From CAYYGL01 sp964471235 (GTDB lineage Bacteria; Calditrichota; Calditrichia; RBG-13-44-9; J075), in assembly GCA_964471235.1 (NCBI GenBank), contig CAYYGL010000082.1, positions 1 through 21,058 on the forward strand: a stretch of DNA of 21,058 nt. Direction: 5' to 3'. The position numbers and the translations under genes are program-made. A model generated the notes under the pieces. It was not told the DNA's origin, did not search any database, and saw nothing but the letters and a program-made list of their open reading frames with translations. The number at the start of each line of letters is the position of its first letter. Position 1 is the first letter of the stretch. Positions 7,201 to 15,708 of this stretch are shown in pieces.

Positions 7201-9574
7201 GATACCCCCGGGTTGGATGATGGTGCTGAAAATTCATAACAGATTGTTGAAAAAAGTACTGGCAGTTCTTTTTCTGCTTGGACTCGTATATTTTATCATC
7301 CCGCTCCCCCACCCTCTTTTTCCGGAGAATTACAGCACCGTGGTGCTGGATGAAGACGGTCAAATCCTCCGGGTCTTTTTGAATAAAGACGAGCAATGGT
7401 CTTTTCCGCCGGGTTCGGAAACCATCCCCTCCCGGTTAGAAACGGCAGTAATTGCGTATGAGGACCGTTTTTTCTACTACCATTTCGGCGTCAACCCGGT
7501 GGCATTGTTGCGGGCACTCTATCAGGATGTGACCGCTGGGAGAATCATCAGCGGCGCCAGCACCATTACCATGCAGGTTGCCCGCCTGATGAAGCCCAAA
7601 AAACGAAGCTATGCTAATAAATTCCTGGAAATTCTGCAAGCGATTAAAATTGAAACCCGTTATTCCAAAAAAGAAATCCTGCGGCTTTATCTAAATCACG
7701 CGCCATACGGAGGAAACATCATCGGGTACCGGGCGGCGGCACTGCGGTATTTCGGTAAGATGCCCGATGCCCTGACCTGGGCGGAGGCGGCAATGCTGGC
7801 AGTGTTGCCCAATGCCCCGGGGTTAATTTCGCCCGACTCTCACTCCCGGCTGTTAACAGCCAAGCGCAATCGCCTTTTAAAAAAGCTCCTTAATATGGGG
7901 GTTATCGATTCGGAGAGTTACCAATTAGCTTTGTTAGAGGAAGTGCCGGCCAGTTCCCGCCCCTTTACCATGCGCGCCCCCCATCTTTCCCAATGGTTAA
8001 CGGATAAGTACGCGAAAAACGGTGGCATCATTCGCACCACGATTAAAGCCCCCATTCAACAATGGGTAGAGGACCTGGTAAAACAACATCTCCACTACCT
8101 GGAATCCCAGGGAATCCGCAATGGGGCTGTTCTGGTGGCGGAAACAAAGAGCGGCAAAATTCGGGCGTATGTGGGATCACAGGATTTTTGGGACAGCGAT
8201 GCCCGGGGACAGGTAGACGGCGTGCGCGCTCCTCGTTCATCCGGCTCTATCCTCAAACCCTTTCTCTATGCCCTCAGTATGGATGCGGGGTTGATTTTAC
8301 CGCAAACTGTGTTAAAAGATGTGCCGACATACTTCGGCGCTTTCTCACCATCAAATGCCAGCGGTACCTATTCCGGAATGGTCACTGCCAAACACGCCCT
8401 GGTGCATTCCCTGAATGTACCGGCGGTTCGACTGCTGAATCGCTATGGTCTGCATGCGTTCTATTCATTTCTGAAAACCGCCGGAATTCACACCCTGTTT
8501 CGAACCGCAGATGACTACGGGTTGCCGTTAATTTTAGGGGGAGCGGAGGTTACCCTCTGGGATATGGCGCGTTTATACCGCGGGTTGGGAAACAACGGTC
8601 ATTTTAACAACTTAATCATCCTTTCCGATAAGCGGAGAACGGAAACAGCTCCCTCCGGGCAGTCAAATGCTTTAATCAGCCCCATGTCTTGTTATTTAAC
8701 CTTGAATATGTTAAGTGACCTTGCTCGCCCCGGGTCCGAATATTACTGGGAGCAATATCAGAATCAGCGGCGGATTGCCTGGAAAACCGGCACCAGCTAC
8801 GGGCAGCGGGACGCCTGGGCTATTGGCGTCAGTCCCCAATGGACCATCGCCGTATGGGTGGGAAATTTTGACGGTGAAGGTAATGCCAATTTGATGGGAT
8901 CCCGCTGTGCCGGTCCGTTGCTGTTCGATATCTTTAACGCACTGCCCGCTTCTCCGGAACATGTCTGGTTTTCCAAACCAAACGATGCGGAAATTCAGCC
9001 TGTTACCATCTGTTCGGAAACCGGTTATCGTGCCGGTGACGATTGCCCCAATCCTGTCGTCACGGAAGCGCCCCGTTTTATGAAACCGTTAAAAATCTGC
9101 CCATATCATAAACGGCTTTATGTGACCGGAGATGAACAGTATCAGGTATGCTCCTTATGCTGGACAAACGGGGATTATCATGCCAAATCCTTTCTGATGT
9201 ATCCGCCGGATGTCGCCCAATATCTACGTCAGCAGGGTCAAATCGTAACGATGCTTCCGCCCCACAAGCCGGACTGCCCGGCTCAGAGTGATGAAAATCC
9301 ATTGACCATTGTCTATCCTGCACAAAATGCCCACTTATGGGTGCCGCGTGATTTTGGCGGGATGTTGCAAAAAGTAATTTTACGGGCAGCTCATCGACAG
9401 CCCCATACCACCGTATTTTGGTATCTGGACAATTCTTATCTGGGAGAGACTTCGGAACGACATGAGATAGCGACGGGGCTTACCGCCGGGTGGCATACCC
9501 TGAAGGTAATCGATGAAATCGGAAAGCACGATTTCATCCGGTTCTTTGTGGAAATGCAGCGTTCATCGGAGTAA
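7199..9574 (+). CDS. pbpC: Penicillin-binding protein 1C (bifunctional murein synthase)
   Basis: A 791-residue class A penicillin-binding protein of the PBP1C type that polymerises and cross-links peptidoglycan in the periplasm. It has an N-terminal anchor (residues about 18-36), then a GT51 glycosyltransferase (about 45-225) with 'AYEDRFFYYHFGVNP' (catalytic Glu88) and 'GASTITMQVARL'. The transpeptidase (about 300-560) has SILK (Ser350-Lys353), SLN (404-406) and KTG (529-531). A Cys-rich linker ('ICSETGYRAGDDCPN', 'ICPYH', 'CSLC') and a PBP1C C-terminal Ig-like domain (about 700-791) complete it. All catalytic motifs are intact. The start is uncertain: ATGs at 7199, 7217 and 7220 are all possible, and the third gives the neatest anchor (MVLKIHNRLLKK). 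nnrE follows two bases after the stop. An alpha-2-macroglobulin partner gene, often next to pbpC, is absent here. Confidence 0.95.
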   Translation: MIPPGWMMVLKIHNRLLKKVLAVLFLLGLVYFIIPLPHPLFPENYSTVVLDEDGQILRVFLNKDEQWSFPPGSETIPSRLETAVIAYEDRFFYYHFGVNPVALLRALYQDVTAGRIISGASTITMQVARLMKPKKRSYANKFLEILQAIKIETRYSKKEILRLYLNHAPYGGNIIGYRAAALRYFGKMPDALTWAEAAMLAVLPNAPGLISPDSHSRLLTAKRNRLLKKLLNMGVIDSESYQLALLEEVPASSRPFTMRAPHLSQWLTDKYAKNGGIIRTTIKAPIQQWVEDLVKQHLHYLESQGIRNGAVLVAETKSGKIRAYVGSQDFWDSDARGQVDGVRAPRSSGSILKPFLYALSMDAGLILPQTVLKDVPTYFGAFSPSNASGTYSGMVTAKHALVHSLNVPAVRLLNRYGLHAFYSFLKTAGIHTLFRTADDYGLPLILGGAEVTLWDMARLYRGLGNNGHFNNLIILSDKRRTETAPSGQSNALISPMSCYLTLNMLSDLARPGSEYYWEQYQNQRRIAWKTGTSYGQRDAWAIGVSPQWTIAVWVGNFDGEGNANLMGSRCAGPLLFDIFNALPASPEHVWFSKPNDAEIQPVTICSETGYRAGDDCPNPVVTEAPRFMKPLKICPYHKRLYVTGDEQYQVCSLCWTNGDYHAKSFLMYPPDVAQYLRQQGQIVTMLPPHKPDCPAQSDENPLTIVYPAQNAHLWVPRDFGGMLQKVILRAAHRQPHTTVFWYLDNSYLGETSERHEIATGLTAGWHTLKVIDEIGKHDFIRFFVEMQRSSE

Positions 9575-9576
9575 CT

Positions 9577-10323
9577 ATGGCAACAATACCTCAAATAAAT
9601 TTTCAAACAGATACCGGAGTGCTTGTTCCGGCAATTACCACCGCCCAAATGCGGGAGATTGATCGCATTGCGATGGAAGAAATGGGGCCGAATCTTTACC
9701 AGATGATGGAGAACGCCGGCAGGAATCTGGCACAGCAGGCAGTATCGCTTTTGGGACGCGGCTGGCAGAGGGCATCGATTGTGGTGCTTGCCGGAACCGG
9801 CGGCAATGGCGGTGGCGGCATCTGTGCTGCCCGGCACCTGGCAAATCATGGCGCAAGGGTCTCGCTGGTGATTGCCTCCCCGGAACGCTTAACCGAAACC
9901 GCTGCCTGGCAACTCCGGGTGTTCAAATCAACATCCGGGGAGATGAAAAGCTGGCGGGAACTTGGGGATGCATCGCCTGATCTGATTATTGATGCGCTCC
10001 TTGGTTACAGTTTGAAGGGCTTGCCCAGGGGAAGGGCAGTAGACTTGATGCAATGGGCGAACCACTCCCCTGCCCCGGTACTATCACTGGATGTGCCGTC
10101 CGGGGTGGATGCTACTTATGGGACCGCCCTGGGTGAGGCAATTCAAGCAAACTGGACTCTGACCCTGGCATTGCCCAAAACCGGCCTGGTGCCGGAAAAA
10201 ACCGGAGAGGTATTCCTGGCAGATATTGGGATACCCGGGAAGGTGTTTCACCGTATCGCTATCCACTACCAATCTCCCTTTGACCACCGCTACCGGGTGC
10301 CGATTCGGCTGCTGACGCCCTGA
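9577..10323 (+). CDS. nnrE: NAD(P)H-hydrate epimerase, stand-alone YjeF N-terminal domain
   Basis: A 248-residue YjeF_N-domain protein. The family interconverts the R and S forms of hydrated NAD(P)H so that the dehydratase NnrD can repair them. Family signatures are 'ITTAQMREIDRIAMEEMG' at the start, 'MMENAGRNLA', a glycine-rich loop 'LAGTGGNGGGGICAARHLANHG' (about residues 71-92), 'LIIDALLGYSLKG' and 'VLSLDVPSGVDATYG'. In the usual loop (NNGGDG) an Asp sits where Gly80 is here, so this is a sequence variant. The NnrD (carbohydrate-kinase-like) half found in many bacterial fusions is absent and is not encoded nearby. The gene begins two bases after the pbpC stop with GGAG inside the end of pbpC, so the two are probably translationally coupled. 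Confidence 0.85.
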   Translation: MATIPQINFQTDTGVLVPAITTAQMREIDRIAMEEMGPNLYQMMENAGRNLAQQAVSLLGRGWQRASIVVLAGTGGNGGGGICAARHLANHGARVSLVIASPERLTETAAWQLRVFKSTSGEMKSWRELGDASPDLIIDALLGYSLKGLPRGRAVDLMQWANHSPAPVLSLDVPSGVDATYGTALGEAIQANWTLTLALPKTGLVPEKTGEVFLADIGIPGKVFHRIAIHYQSPFDHRYRVPIRLLTP

Positions 10324-10449
10324 AGAAGAAACCGTCGCCGCATGGGCGGTAATCACATAATCGGGAAATATGCTCCCGCGGTTTGATGCCGGGTTCTAAC
10401 CGGAGTTATCTGCTGAGTCCTATTCACAATACATTTTGAGGAGGAAAAA

Positions 10450-11949
10450 GTGGCGTCATCAATTCTGCGCAGGATTACGTTTCACCCCGGTTTCTGGCTG
10501 GGCATTGGGTTGTTTTTTCTGATATTGCTGGTACCAGTAAATGAAGCATTTACCCTGCCGGAGCGGAATATGCTGGCGATTACAGCTTTAATGGCAGTCT
10601 GGTGGATGAGTGAGGCGCTTCCCCTGGCGGTTACCTCCCTGCTCCCCCTGGTATTATACCCGGTAATGGGAATTATGAAAACCAGTGAGGTTTCTCCCAA
10701 TTTTTCCCATCATCTCATTTTTTTGTTTCTGGGAGGATTCATGATTGCCATTGCCTTGCAGGAATGGCAATTGCACCGCCGGTTTGCCATCTATATTATC
10801 GCCCTGCTGGGTAGCAATCCCCGGCGTCTGGTGCTGGCGTTTATGCTGTCCACCGCTCTGCTCTCCATGTGGATTAGCAACACCGCCACCACCATTATGA
10901 TGCTGCCCATCGCCCTGGCAGTTATTCATCAGATTCAGGGGAAGGAAAACCCGGAAGAAATGGCTCGTAATGTTTTCGGCTCGGTGTTGATGCTGGGTAT
11001 TGCCTACAGCGCCGGCATCGGAGGAATTGCTACCCTTATCGGCACTCCGCCGAATGTGGTGTTTTCCGGCATCTATGGCAAATTCTTCCCCCAACTGCCG
11101 GAGATTTCTTTTGTACGCTGGATGACCCTGGCGCTTCCACTGGCAATTATCCTCTTCTTCTTAATTTGGGGCTACCTGGTTTACGGCGTATTACGTAAAA
11201 AACATCTCCCGGAAATTCAAAATAAAGCTTTTTTTGATGAACAGAAGCGGCAAATGCTGCCGCTCAACAATGCCCAGAAATGGGTCCTGGTAATTTTCTT
11301 CATCACCGCATTTTTGTGGATTTTTCGCGCAGATATAAAAGTGGGATTTGCCACAATCCCTGGCTGGCCCCATTTCATTGGGCTGGGGCACCGCATTCAG
11401 GATAGCACGATTGCCATTGGGATGGCGATTTTCCTGTTTATAATACCCACCCGGGTGGAAGGGAAAAACCAAACGCTTCTGCAATGGAAAAATCTGCTGG
11501 AAATTCCGTGGGATATCCTGCTGCTTTTTGGCGGAGGGTTTGCTCTGGCAGACGGCATTCAGAAAACCGGTTTAGCGGAATTCATCGGCAAACACCTGGT
11601 TTTTCTGGGGCACATGCCCTTCTGGTTAATGTTATTCCTGCTTTCCATCTCCGTGGCAATATTAACGGAATTTACCTCGAATACCGCCGTGGCAACTACC
11701 GTGCTGCCTATTTTAGCGGCATTATCAATGGATTTGCACATGGACCCGTTAATCATCATGTTTCCGGCAACCGTAGCCGCTTCCTGTGCATTTATGCTGC
11801 CGGTATCCACCCCGCCCAATGCAATTGTTTTCGGCTCCCGCTATATCCCGATTCAACGGATGGTTCGAATCGGTGTGATTTTGATCGTCCTGGCGTCGTT
11901 AATCGTCAGCACTTACTTTTTTATCATTTTCAAATTCATTGGTGTATGA
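10450..11949 (+). CDS. SLC13/DASS family sodium-coupled anion symporter
   Basis: A 499-residue polytopic membrane protein of the divalent anion:Na+ symporter family, which imports C4-dicarboxylates, citrate or sulfate with sodium. Both family substrate/sodium-site repeats are present: 'SMWISNTATTIMMLPI' in the first half and 'TEFTSNTAVATTVLPIL' in the second, each with the SNT motif. The re-entrant loops are 'LIGTPPNVVFSG' and 'LPVSTPPNAIVFGS'. About eleven to twelve hydrophobic helices are visible. The start is GTG, chosen because GAGGAGG lies about five bases upstream and no ATG fits. Dicarboxylate cannot be told from sulfate by eye, though the SNT motifs are seen in both. There is no transport partner, and the gene is separated from nnrE by about 126 bases. 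Confidence 0.92.
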   Translation: MASSILRRITFHPGFWLGIGLFFLILLVPVNEAFTLPERNMLAITALMAVWWMSEALPLAVTSLLPLVLYPVMGIMKTSEVSPNFSHHLIFLFLGGFMIAIALQEWQLHRRFAIYIIALLGSNPRRLVLAFMLSTALLSMWISNTATTIMMLPIALAVIHQIQGKENPEEMARNVFGSVLMLGIAYSAGIGGIATLIGTPPNVVFSGIYGKFFPQLPEISFVRWMTLALPLAIILFFLIWGYLVYGVLRKKHLPEIQNKAFFDEQKRQMLPLNNAQKWVLVIFFITAFLWIFRADIKVGFATIPGWPHFIGLGHRIQDSTIAIGMAIFLFIIPTRVEGKNQTLLQWKNLLEIPWDILLLFGGGFALADGIQKTGLAEFIGKHLVFLGHMPFWLMLFLLSISVAILTEFTSNTAVATTVLPILAALSMDLHMDPLIIMFPATVAASCAFMLPVSTPPNAIVFGSRYIPIQRMVRIGVILIVLASLIVSTYFFIIFKFIGV

Positions 11950-11976
11950 CCGGGAAAGAAAAATGAAAAAAACCGG

Positions 11977-12498
11977 CTACAACTTCACTTTCGCTGTCAC
12001 CGTCTGCTGCCCACTTTTCTCGAACCGGAGCGTAATATGAAACTCCTCCCCGGGTTTTAAAGAACGTTTCAGCCCCATCAGCATCAGGTGGTATCCTCCG
12101 GGATGCAGCTCAACTTTTTCACTCGCCGGTATCTCCAACCCTCCGTCAATTTTGCGCATCATCATCCGGTCGCCTTCCATCATGCTCTGGTGCAGTTCCA
12201 CTCGCTCACAAATGTCACTTTCTGCCCCAATCAGTCGGTCCGGCTCACCCCCGGGATTGGTAATGATCATATATACCACCCCATTATAGCCCATCATGGT
12301 ATTCATTTGAGAGGTAGTATCGGAGGGGGTGACGGATGTATCAGCTCTTTCCTCAATGCTTACCGGGCGCGACCAGGCATTCTTGATTTTAATCGCAGCT
12401 CCCTTTGGGCCCTCCTGGCATCCGGTCAACAGTACAATAATCGTGAACAGCATCATCAGGGACACCAATCCCCTGTTCATTCCTCTCAGCGGTGACAT
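11977..12498 (-). CDS. PCu(A)C family periplasmic copper chaperone (lipoprotein)
   Basis: A 173-residue protein of the PCu(A)C family, which carries Cu(I) to the CuA site of cytochrome c oxidase with or through SCO proteins. Residues 1-27 form a lipoprotein signal ending in the lipobox 'LLTGC', so it should be anchored to a membrane. The copper motif is intact: 'VELHQSMMEGDRMMMR' (His then Met after ten residues) followed by 'GGYHLMLMGL' (His-x-Met). Between the first strand ('NAWSRPV') and the second ('YNGVVYMIIT') is an insertion of about 25 residues rich in Ser, Thr and Met. The start is set by GGAGGG eight bases before the ATG. It lies 26 bases after the SCO gene and completes a three-gene copper/cytochrome operon. 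Confidence 0.9.
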   Translation of the reverse strand: MSPLRGMNRGLVSLMMLFTIIVLLTGCQEGPKGAAIKIKNAWSRPVSIEERADTSVTPSDTTSQMNTMMGYNGVVYMIITNPGGEPDRLIGAESDICERVELHQSMMEGDRMMMRKIDGGLEIPASEKVELHPGGYHLMLMGLKRSLKPGEEFHITLRFEKSGQQTVTAKVKL

Positions 12499-12524
12499 AA
12501 ACTCAGCCCTCCGTAATGGTTTTC

Positions 12525-13154
12525 TTATGAGATTTCCTCCAATAGAAGTCGAATATCATGTACAATCACTTTTACCGGGGTGCCATAAGAAAAAGATAAT
12601 CGTAAGTTTCCCCGGGAATCGATCACAAACATGCGGGACGTATGGCTCATGAAATACATACCCGGTTTGCCTTTTACCTCATCTTTATCACGAAATATAT
12701 GGTAGGCATTATAAACTTTTTCCAGGGTCTGTATTTTTCCGGTTAAGCCGATAAAATCCGGGCTAAATATCTGTAAATGGTTTTTCAATCGTTCCGGGGT
12801 ATCCCGTTCCGGGTCAACTGTGATATAAACAAATTTAAGCACATCTTTTTTATCGCTCAGAGCAGTTTCTACCTGCCGCCACTCGGCAAGGGTGGTAGGG
12901 CAGACATCCGGGCAGAAAGTGTATCCAAAAAAAAGAATCACCACTTTCCCTTTTTGGCTGCTCAGGGTGAAAGGGTGCCCGTTCTGATCGGTCAATGTGA
13001 AATCAGTAGCGGGAGTATTCGGCGGCATTACAGTTCCCTCGAAGGAGTTAAACATTTTACATCCTCCGGTTGTCAGAACCAGTATTCCCAACAATACCGG
13101 AAGATTGCTCAAGAACCGCCATCGAGGGAGCAATATTTGAAAAAAATCAAACAA
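12525..13154 (-). CDS. SCO1/SenC family copper-binding thioredoxin-like lipoprotein
   Basis: A SCO1/SenC protein that delivers copper to cytochrome oxidase or reduces its CuA-site cysteines. The thioredoxin-like domain begins 'PATDFTLTDQNGHPFTLSSQKGKVVILFFGYTFCPDVCPTT', with the CxxxC copper pair, and 'SHTSRMFVID' supplies the distant copper His. A lipobox ('LVLTTGGC') shows membrane anchoring. An ATG-started frame runs to 13265 but would overlap the cytochrome gene by 97 bases and put about 70 residues before the lipobox cysteine, which is implausible. A TTG at 13154, 14 bases after the cytochrome stop, gives a proper signal sequence (MFDFFQILLPRWRFL...) and is preferred. TTG at 13130 is another option. 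Function is secure; the start is not. Confidence 0.85.
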   Translation of the reverse strand: MFDFFQILLPRWRFLSNLPVLLGILVLTTGGCKMFNSFEGTVMPPNTPATDFTLTDQNGHPFTLSSQKGKVVILFFGYTFCPDVCPTTLAEWRQVETALSDKKDVLKFVYITVDPERDTPERLKNHLQIFSPDFIGLTGKIQTLEKVYNAYHIFRDKDEVKGKPGMYFMSHTSRMFVIDSRGNLRLSFSYGTPVKVIVHDIRLLLEEIS

Positions 13155-13168
13155 TTTTTCGTACCCGT

Positions 13169-13831
13169 TTATTTTCCTGATAAGCTTAAAATATATGCGG
13201 CAACGTCTTTCATGTCCTGTACGCTTTGCAGTGTCAGCGACATGGGCTGCATGGTTTTTCCCCACTGATCATCCTTGTGCGTCCCCCGGATACCGGCTTT
13301 AAACTTCTTTAATTGGGCTACGATGTACCAATCCGGCAGACCGGTTAAATTAGGGGCATGCAAATCCGGGTTCCCGGTTGCCTTTTCACCATGGCAGGTT
13401 TGGCACACAGCAAACAGGGTCTTCCCTTTTTGGGCATTGCCTTTTAAGGTGGGTTTGTGATGTACAGGTGGAAATGTGCGGATGTAGGCAATCACATCAT
13501 CAATTGCCTGATCATTGGCAAGAGTTAACGCCATGGGGCGCATGGTTAAGCCGCTGGTGTCTTTGGGAGATGCCCCCCGTATTCCGGCTTTAAAATTATG
13601 TAATTGCGTTCTTAAATACCAGTCTTCCTGCCCGGCAATGGTTGGTGCTTTGAATTGGATATTGCCTTCACCGTGTGCATTATGGCATGCCTGGCAGGTG
13701 ACAAACAGTGTTTTTCCCTTTTCTTTGTTTCCCGCACCAAAGGCAAGGCTATAGACAAATAAACTAACTACAATTAGACCCAGAGCAATTTTAGTACTGG
13801 AAGATAACCGATAAAAATTCACTAAATGCAT
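13169..13831 (-). CDS. Diheme c-type cytochrome with two tandem cytochrome c domains
   Basis: An exported electron carrier of about 220 residues. A signal peptide (core 'IALGLIVVSLFVYSLAFGAG') precedes two homologous class I cytochrome domains, each starting 'KGKTLF'. The heme motifs are CQACH and CQTCH, about 97 residues apart. Both domains share 'AP.(I/L).G..DWY...QL..FKAGIRG' and a Met-containing segment ('TMRPMALTL', 'TMQPMSLTL') that should supply the sixth heme ligand. The layout resembles cytochrome c4/c553-type diheme proteins that donate electrons to terminal oxidases. AGGAGG lies nine bases before the ATG at 13831 and only three before one at 13837, so the inner start is chosen. It is the first gene of the copper operon. 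Confidence 0.9.
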   Translation of the reverse strand: MHLVNFYRLSSSTKIALGLIVVSLFVYSLAFGAGNKEKGKTLFVTCQACHNAHGEGNIQFKAPTIAGQEDWYLRTQLHNFKAGIRGASPKDTSGLTMRPMALTLANDQAIDDVIAYIRTFPPVHHKPTLKGNAQKGKTLFAVCQTCHGEKATGNPDLHAPNLTGLPDWYIVAQLKKFKAGIRGTHKDDQWGKTMQPMSLTLQSVQDMKDVAAYILSLSGK

Positions 13832-13837
13832 AATCAT

Positions 13838-14268
13838 ATTCCTCCTATTCTGTTGTAAATAAACTTACCTTCCGGAAGATAGGGAAGCAACCGGAAACAA
13901 AATTTGCTTAGCCTATTGTCGGGAAAAATTATTCCGGATGACCTGAGCCTCCCCAGGAGAGAGTCTGTCAGGATGGGCAACCGGATAAATATATTTGATA
14001 CCCCTCAATCCAAAAAGTTACGGGGAACGACTCGGGTAAACAAGAAAGCAAAACCGGTGCCTAAAGAAACATTGATGGGATTATTTTCCGGATTGGATCA
14101 TTAAATTTACAACATTATTTACCTCTGGCACTCAACCATACATAAGTATTACGATAAGGGTGGGTCATCTATTGTTTTTCCGGAACGGCTGCGTTCTCTG
14201 TGCTTCTTCGCGAAGCCACCACCTCATAGGGGGTGCATCATACAGGTTAGAGAATCATAATCAACCCA
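13838..14268. other. Gene-free stretch upstream of the cytochrome operon
   Basis: A 66-codon plus-strand frame (13904-14104) looks like noise: it has no ribosome-binding site and no family resemblance. The stretch must hold the minus-strand promoter of the cytochrome operon and the end of the transcript of the exported propeller gene. A hairpin-like segment is seen at 13942-13972: CCTGA/TCAGG outer arms with CTCC/GGAG inside. It could be a leader structure of the cytochrome mRNA, but the arms are short and asymmetric. Another palindrome (CTTCGCGAAG) occurs near 14206. Confidence 0.4.
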
Positions 14269-15636
14269 TCATTCCAGCAGGACCATTTTTCGGGTTTTGC
14301 GAATTCTCGGGGCGGTGAGTTGGTAAAAATAAATTCCGCTGCCCACGAATCTGCCGTTATCATCCCTGCCATCCCACGTTACCTCGTGGATGCCGCTTCC
14401 CTCCACGCCCTTGATCAGGGTACGCACGACCTGCCCGAGTCCGTTAAATATCCGTAACGTTACTGCTGCCTGCTGCGGCAACTGGTAGCGAATTGTGGTT
14501 TCCGGGTTGAATGGGTTGGGAAAATTCTGCCACAGGTGAAACGCCTCCGGCACATTGCCATCAGAGATGGGGGCGTTGATCCCGGTTAATTCGCTGAAGG
14601 AAAACACAAAGAGACCATTATCCCAATCGCTGACCAAAATCAACCCATTGGGAGAAAAGGGATACACACCAAAGGCTCCCCGAAAGGTCTCCCCGGATAC
14701 CGGGGTGGTATCGAATTCGGCGGCAAGGGTAATATTTGCCGGAGTGGAGACATCAAAGATACGCAATCCGGCAGTATAGTATGATACATAAGCAAAATTA
14801 CCGATTACATACAGATTGTGCACCGTGGCATTGGGATCGCCATACTCCCCTACCCTGACCGGATTTCCCGGATCGCTGATATCCCAGGCAGTGATGTCCG
14901 GCTGCGGGTCATTCGCCAGTTCATCACAGATAAACAGAAACTGCTGGTCTTCCGTGACCCAGCCGCTGTGATGATAAGAGATGTTGGGGTCCTGGATGGC
15001 GCCAAGGAGAACCGGGGTGTTGATGGTGGAGATATCATAAATAAACGTGCCCGGTGTACCGTGGAAGTCGTATAAGCGATTGCCAATGACCGAGGCATCG
15101 TGCCCGCCGCCGTTAACCCCGTCGCTCCAGATCAATTGCGGAGAGAGAGGATTGGGGTTCAAATCGTAAATTTTTAACCCGGGGAATTCGGCAAAAAGAA
15201 AACCATTCTCCGAAATAAAAATATTATGTGAATTGGGAAAATGCCCGACCACCGTCGGTTGGGTGGGATTGCTGATATCCATGATGCCGCCCAAACCGGT
15301 TCCCCCGCCGTTTACCGAATAGATGTAATGTTGCCAGACTTTCACGTCGAATCCGGGAACCGTTGCCTCGGTAAAAACCACAACCGGGTTATCCGGTATG
15401 CTCACGTCGATAATGCTGACACTCCCGGTGCCGGAATGGTCCCCCATAATCGCATACTCCTTACCGTTTGTGGGGTCTACATATCCCCACACATCGGTTT
15501 TGAAGGTACCCGGGGCATTCACCTGACCAAGCAGGGTTAAGGTCTGGGCGGTGAGTGGATTTCCCGGCAGCAGACCCACGATGAGCCATAACAAACCACG
15601 GACAGCGCTAAAACCAAGCCTGTATTTTTGTTTCAT
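14269..15636 (-). CDS. Exported 'choice-of-anchor B' beta-propeller with Por-type sorting domain
   Basis: A 455-residue exported protein. After a signal peptide (MKQKYRLGFSAVRGLLWLIV..., ending near LTAQ), residues about 30-370 form a repeat protein with LVIVD-like blades: 'VSIIDVSIPDNPVVV', 'GGIMDISNPTQPTVVG', 'TFIYDISTINTPVLLG', 'ITAWDISDPGNPVRVG', 'LRIFDVSTPANITLAA'. This is the pattern of the choice-of-anchor B family. The C terminus has 'NFPNPFNPETTIRYQLP' followed by a FlgD-like fold ending 'KTRKMVLLE', so the anchor used here is the Por/type IX-like signal. The open frame extends to 15684, but AGGAG lies nine bases before the ATG at 15636, which starts the signal peptide correctly. No enzymatic residue is evident. 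A surface or extracellular role is inferred. Confidence 0.85.
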   Translation of the reverse strand: MKQKYRLGFSAVRGLLWLIVGLLPGNPLTAQTLTLLGQVNAPGTFKTDVWGYVDPTNGKEYAIMGDHSGTGSVSIIDVSIPDNPVVVFTEATVPGFDVKVWQHYIYSVNGGGTGLGGIMDISNPTQPTVVGHFPNSHNIFISENGFLFAEFPGLKIYDLNPNPLSPQLIWSDGVNGGGHDASVIGNRLYDFHGTPGTFIYDISTINTPVLLGAIQDPNISYHHSGWVTEDQQFLFICDELANDPQPDITAWDISDPGNPVRVGEYGDPNATVHNLYVIGNFAYVSYYTAGLRIFDVSTPANITLAAEFDTTPVSGETFRGAFGVYPFSPNGLILVSDWDNGLFVFSFSELTGINAPISDGNVPEAFHLWQNFPNPFNPETTIRYQLPQQAAVTLRIFNGLGQVVRTLIKGVEGSGIHEVTWDGRDDNGRFVGSGIYFYQLTAPRIRKTRKMVLLE

Positions 15637-15708
15637 TGGAACCATCTCCTGTAACCCTATCGAAAAGAATGGAAAGAAAACCAAGAATTGCTGTAAGGTA
15701 AACCACTT

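Noticed and set aside
8062..8514. 150-codon plus-strand frame inside pbpC
   Set aside because: Glycine/arginine-rich shadow of the pbpC reading frame, which has intact catalytic motifs throughout.
13155..13265. Longer ATG start for the SCO gene
   Set aside because: It would overlap the cytochrome gene by 97 bases and place about 70 residues before the lipobox. The extra residues are out-of-frame cytochrome sequence.
13942..13972. Possible riboswitch upstream of the cytochrome operon
   Set aside because: Only a 5-bp outer and a 4-bp inner stem with unequal loops. It matches no riboswitch class I recognise.
13904..14104. 66-codon plus-strand frame in the intergenic region
   Set aside because: No Shine-Dalgarno sequence and no recognisable domain. 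It overlaps what should be the promoter region of the cytochrome operon.
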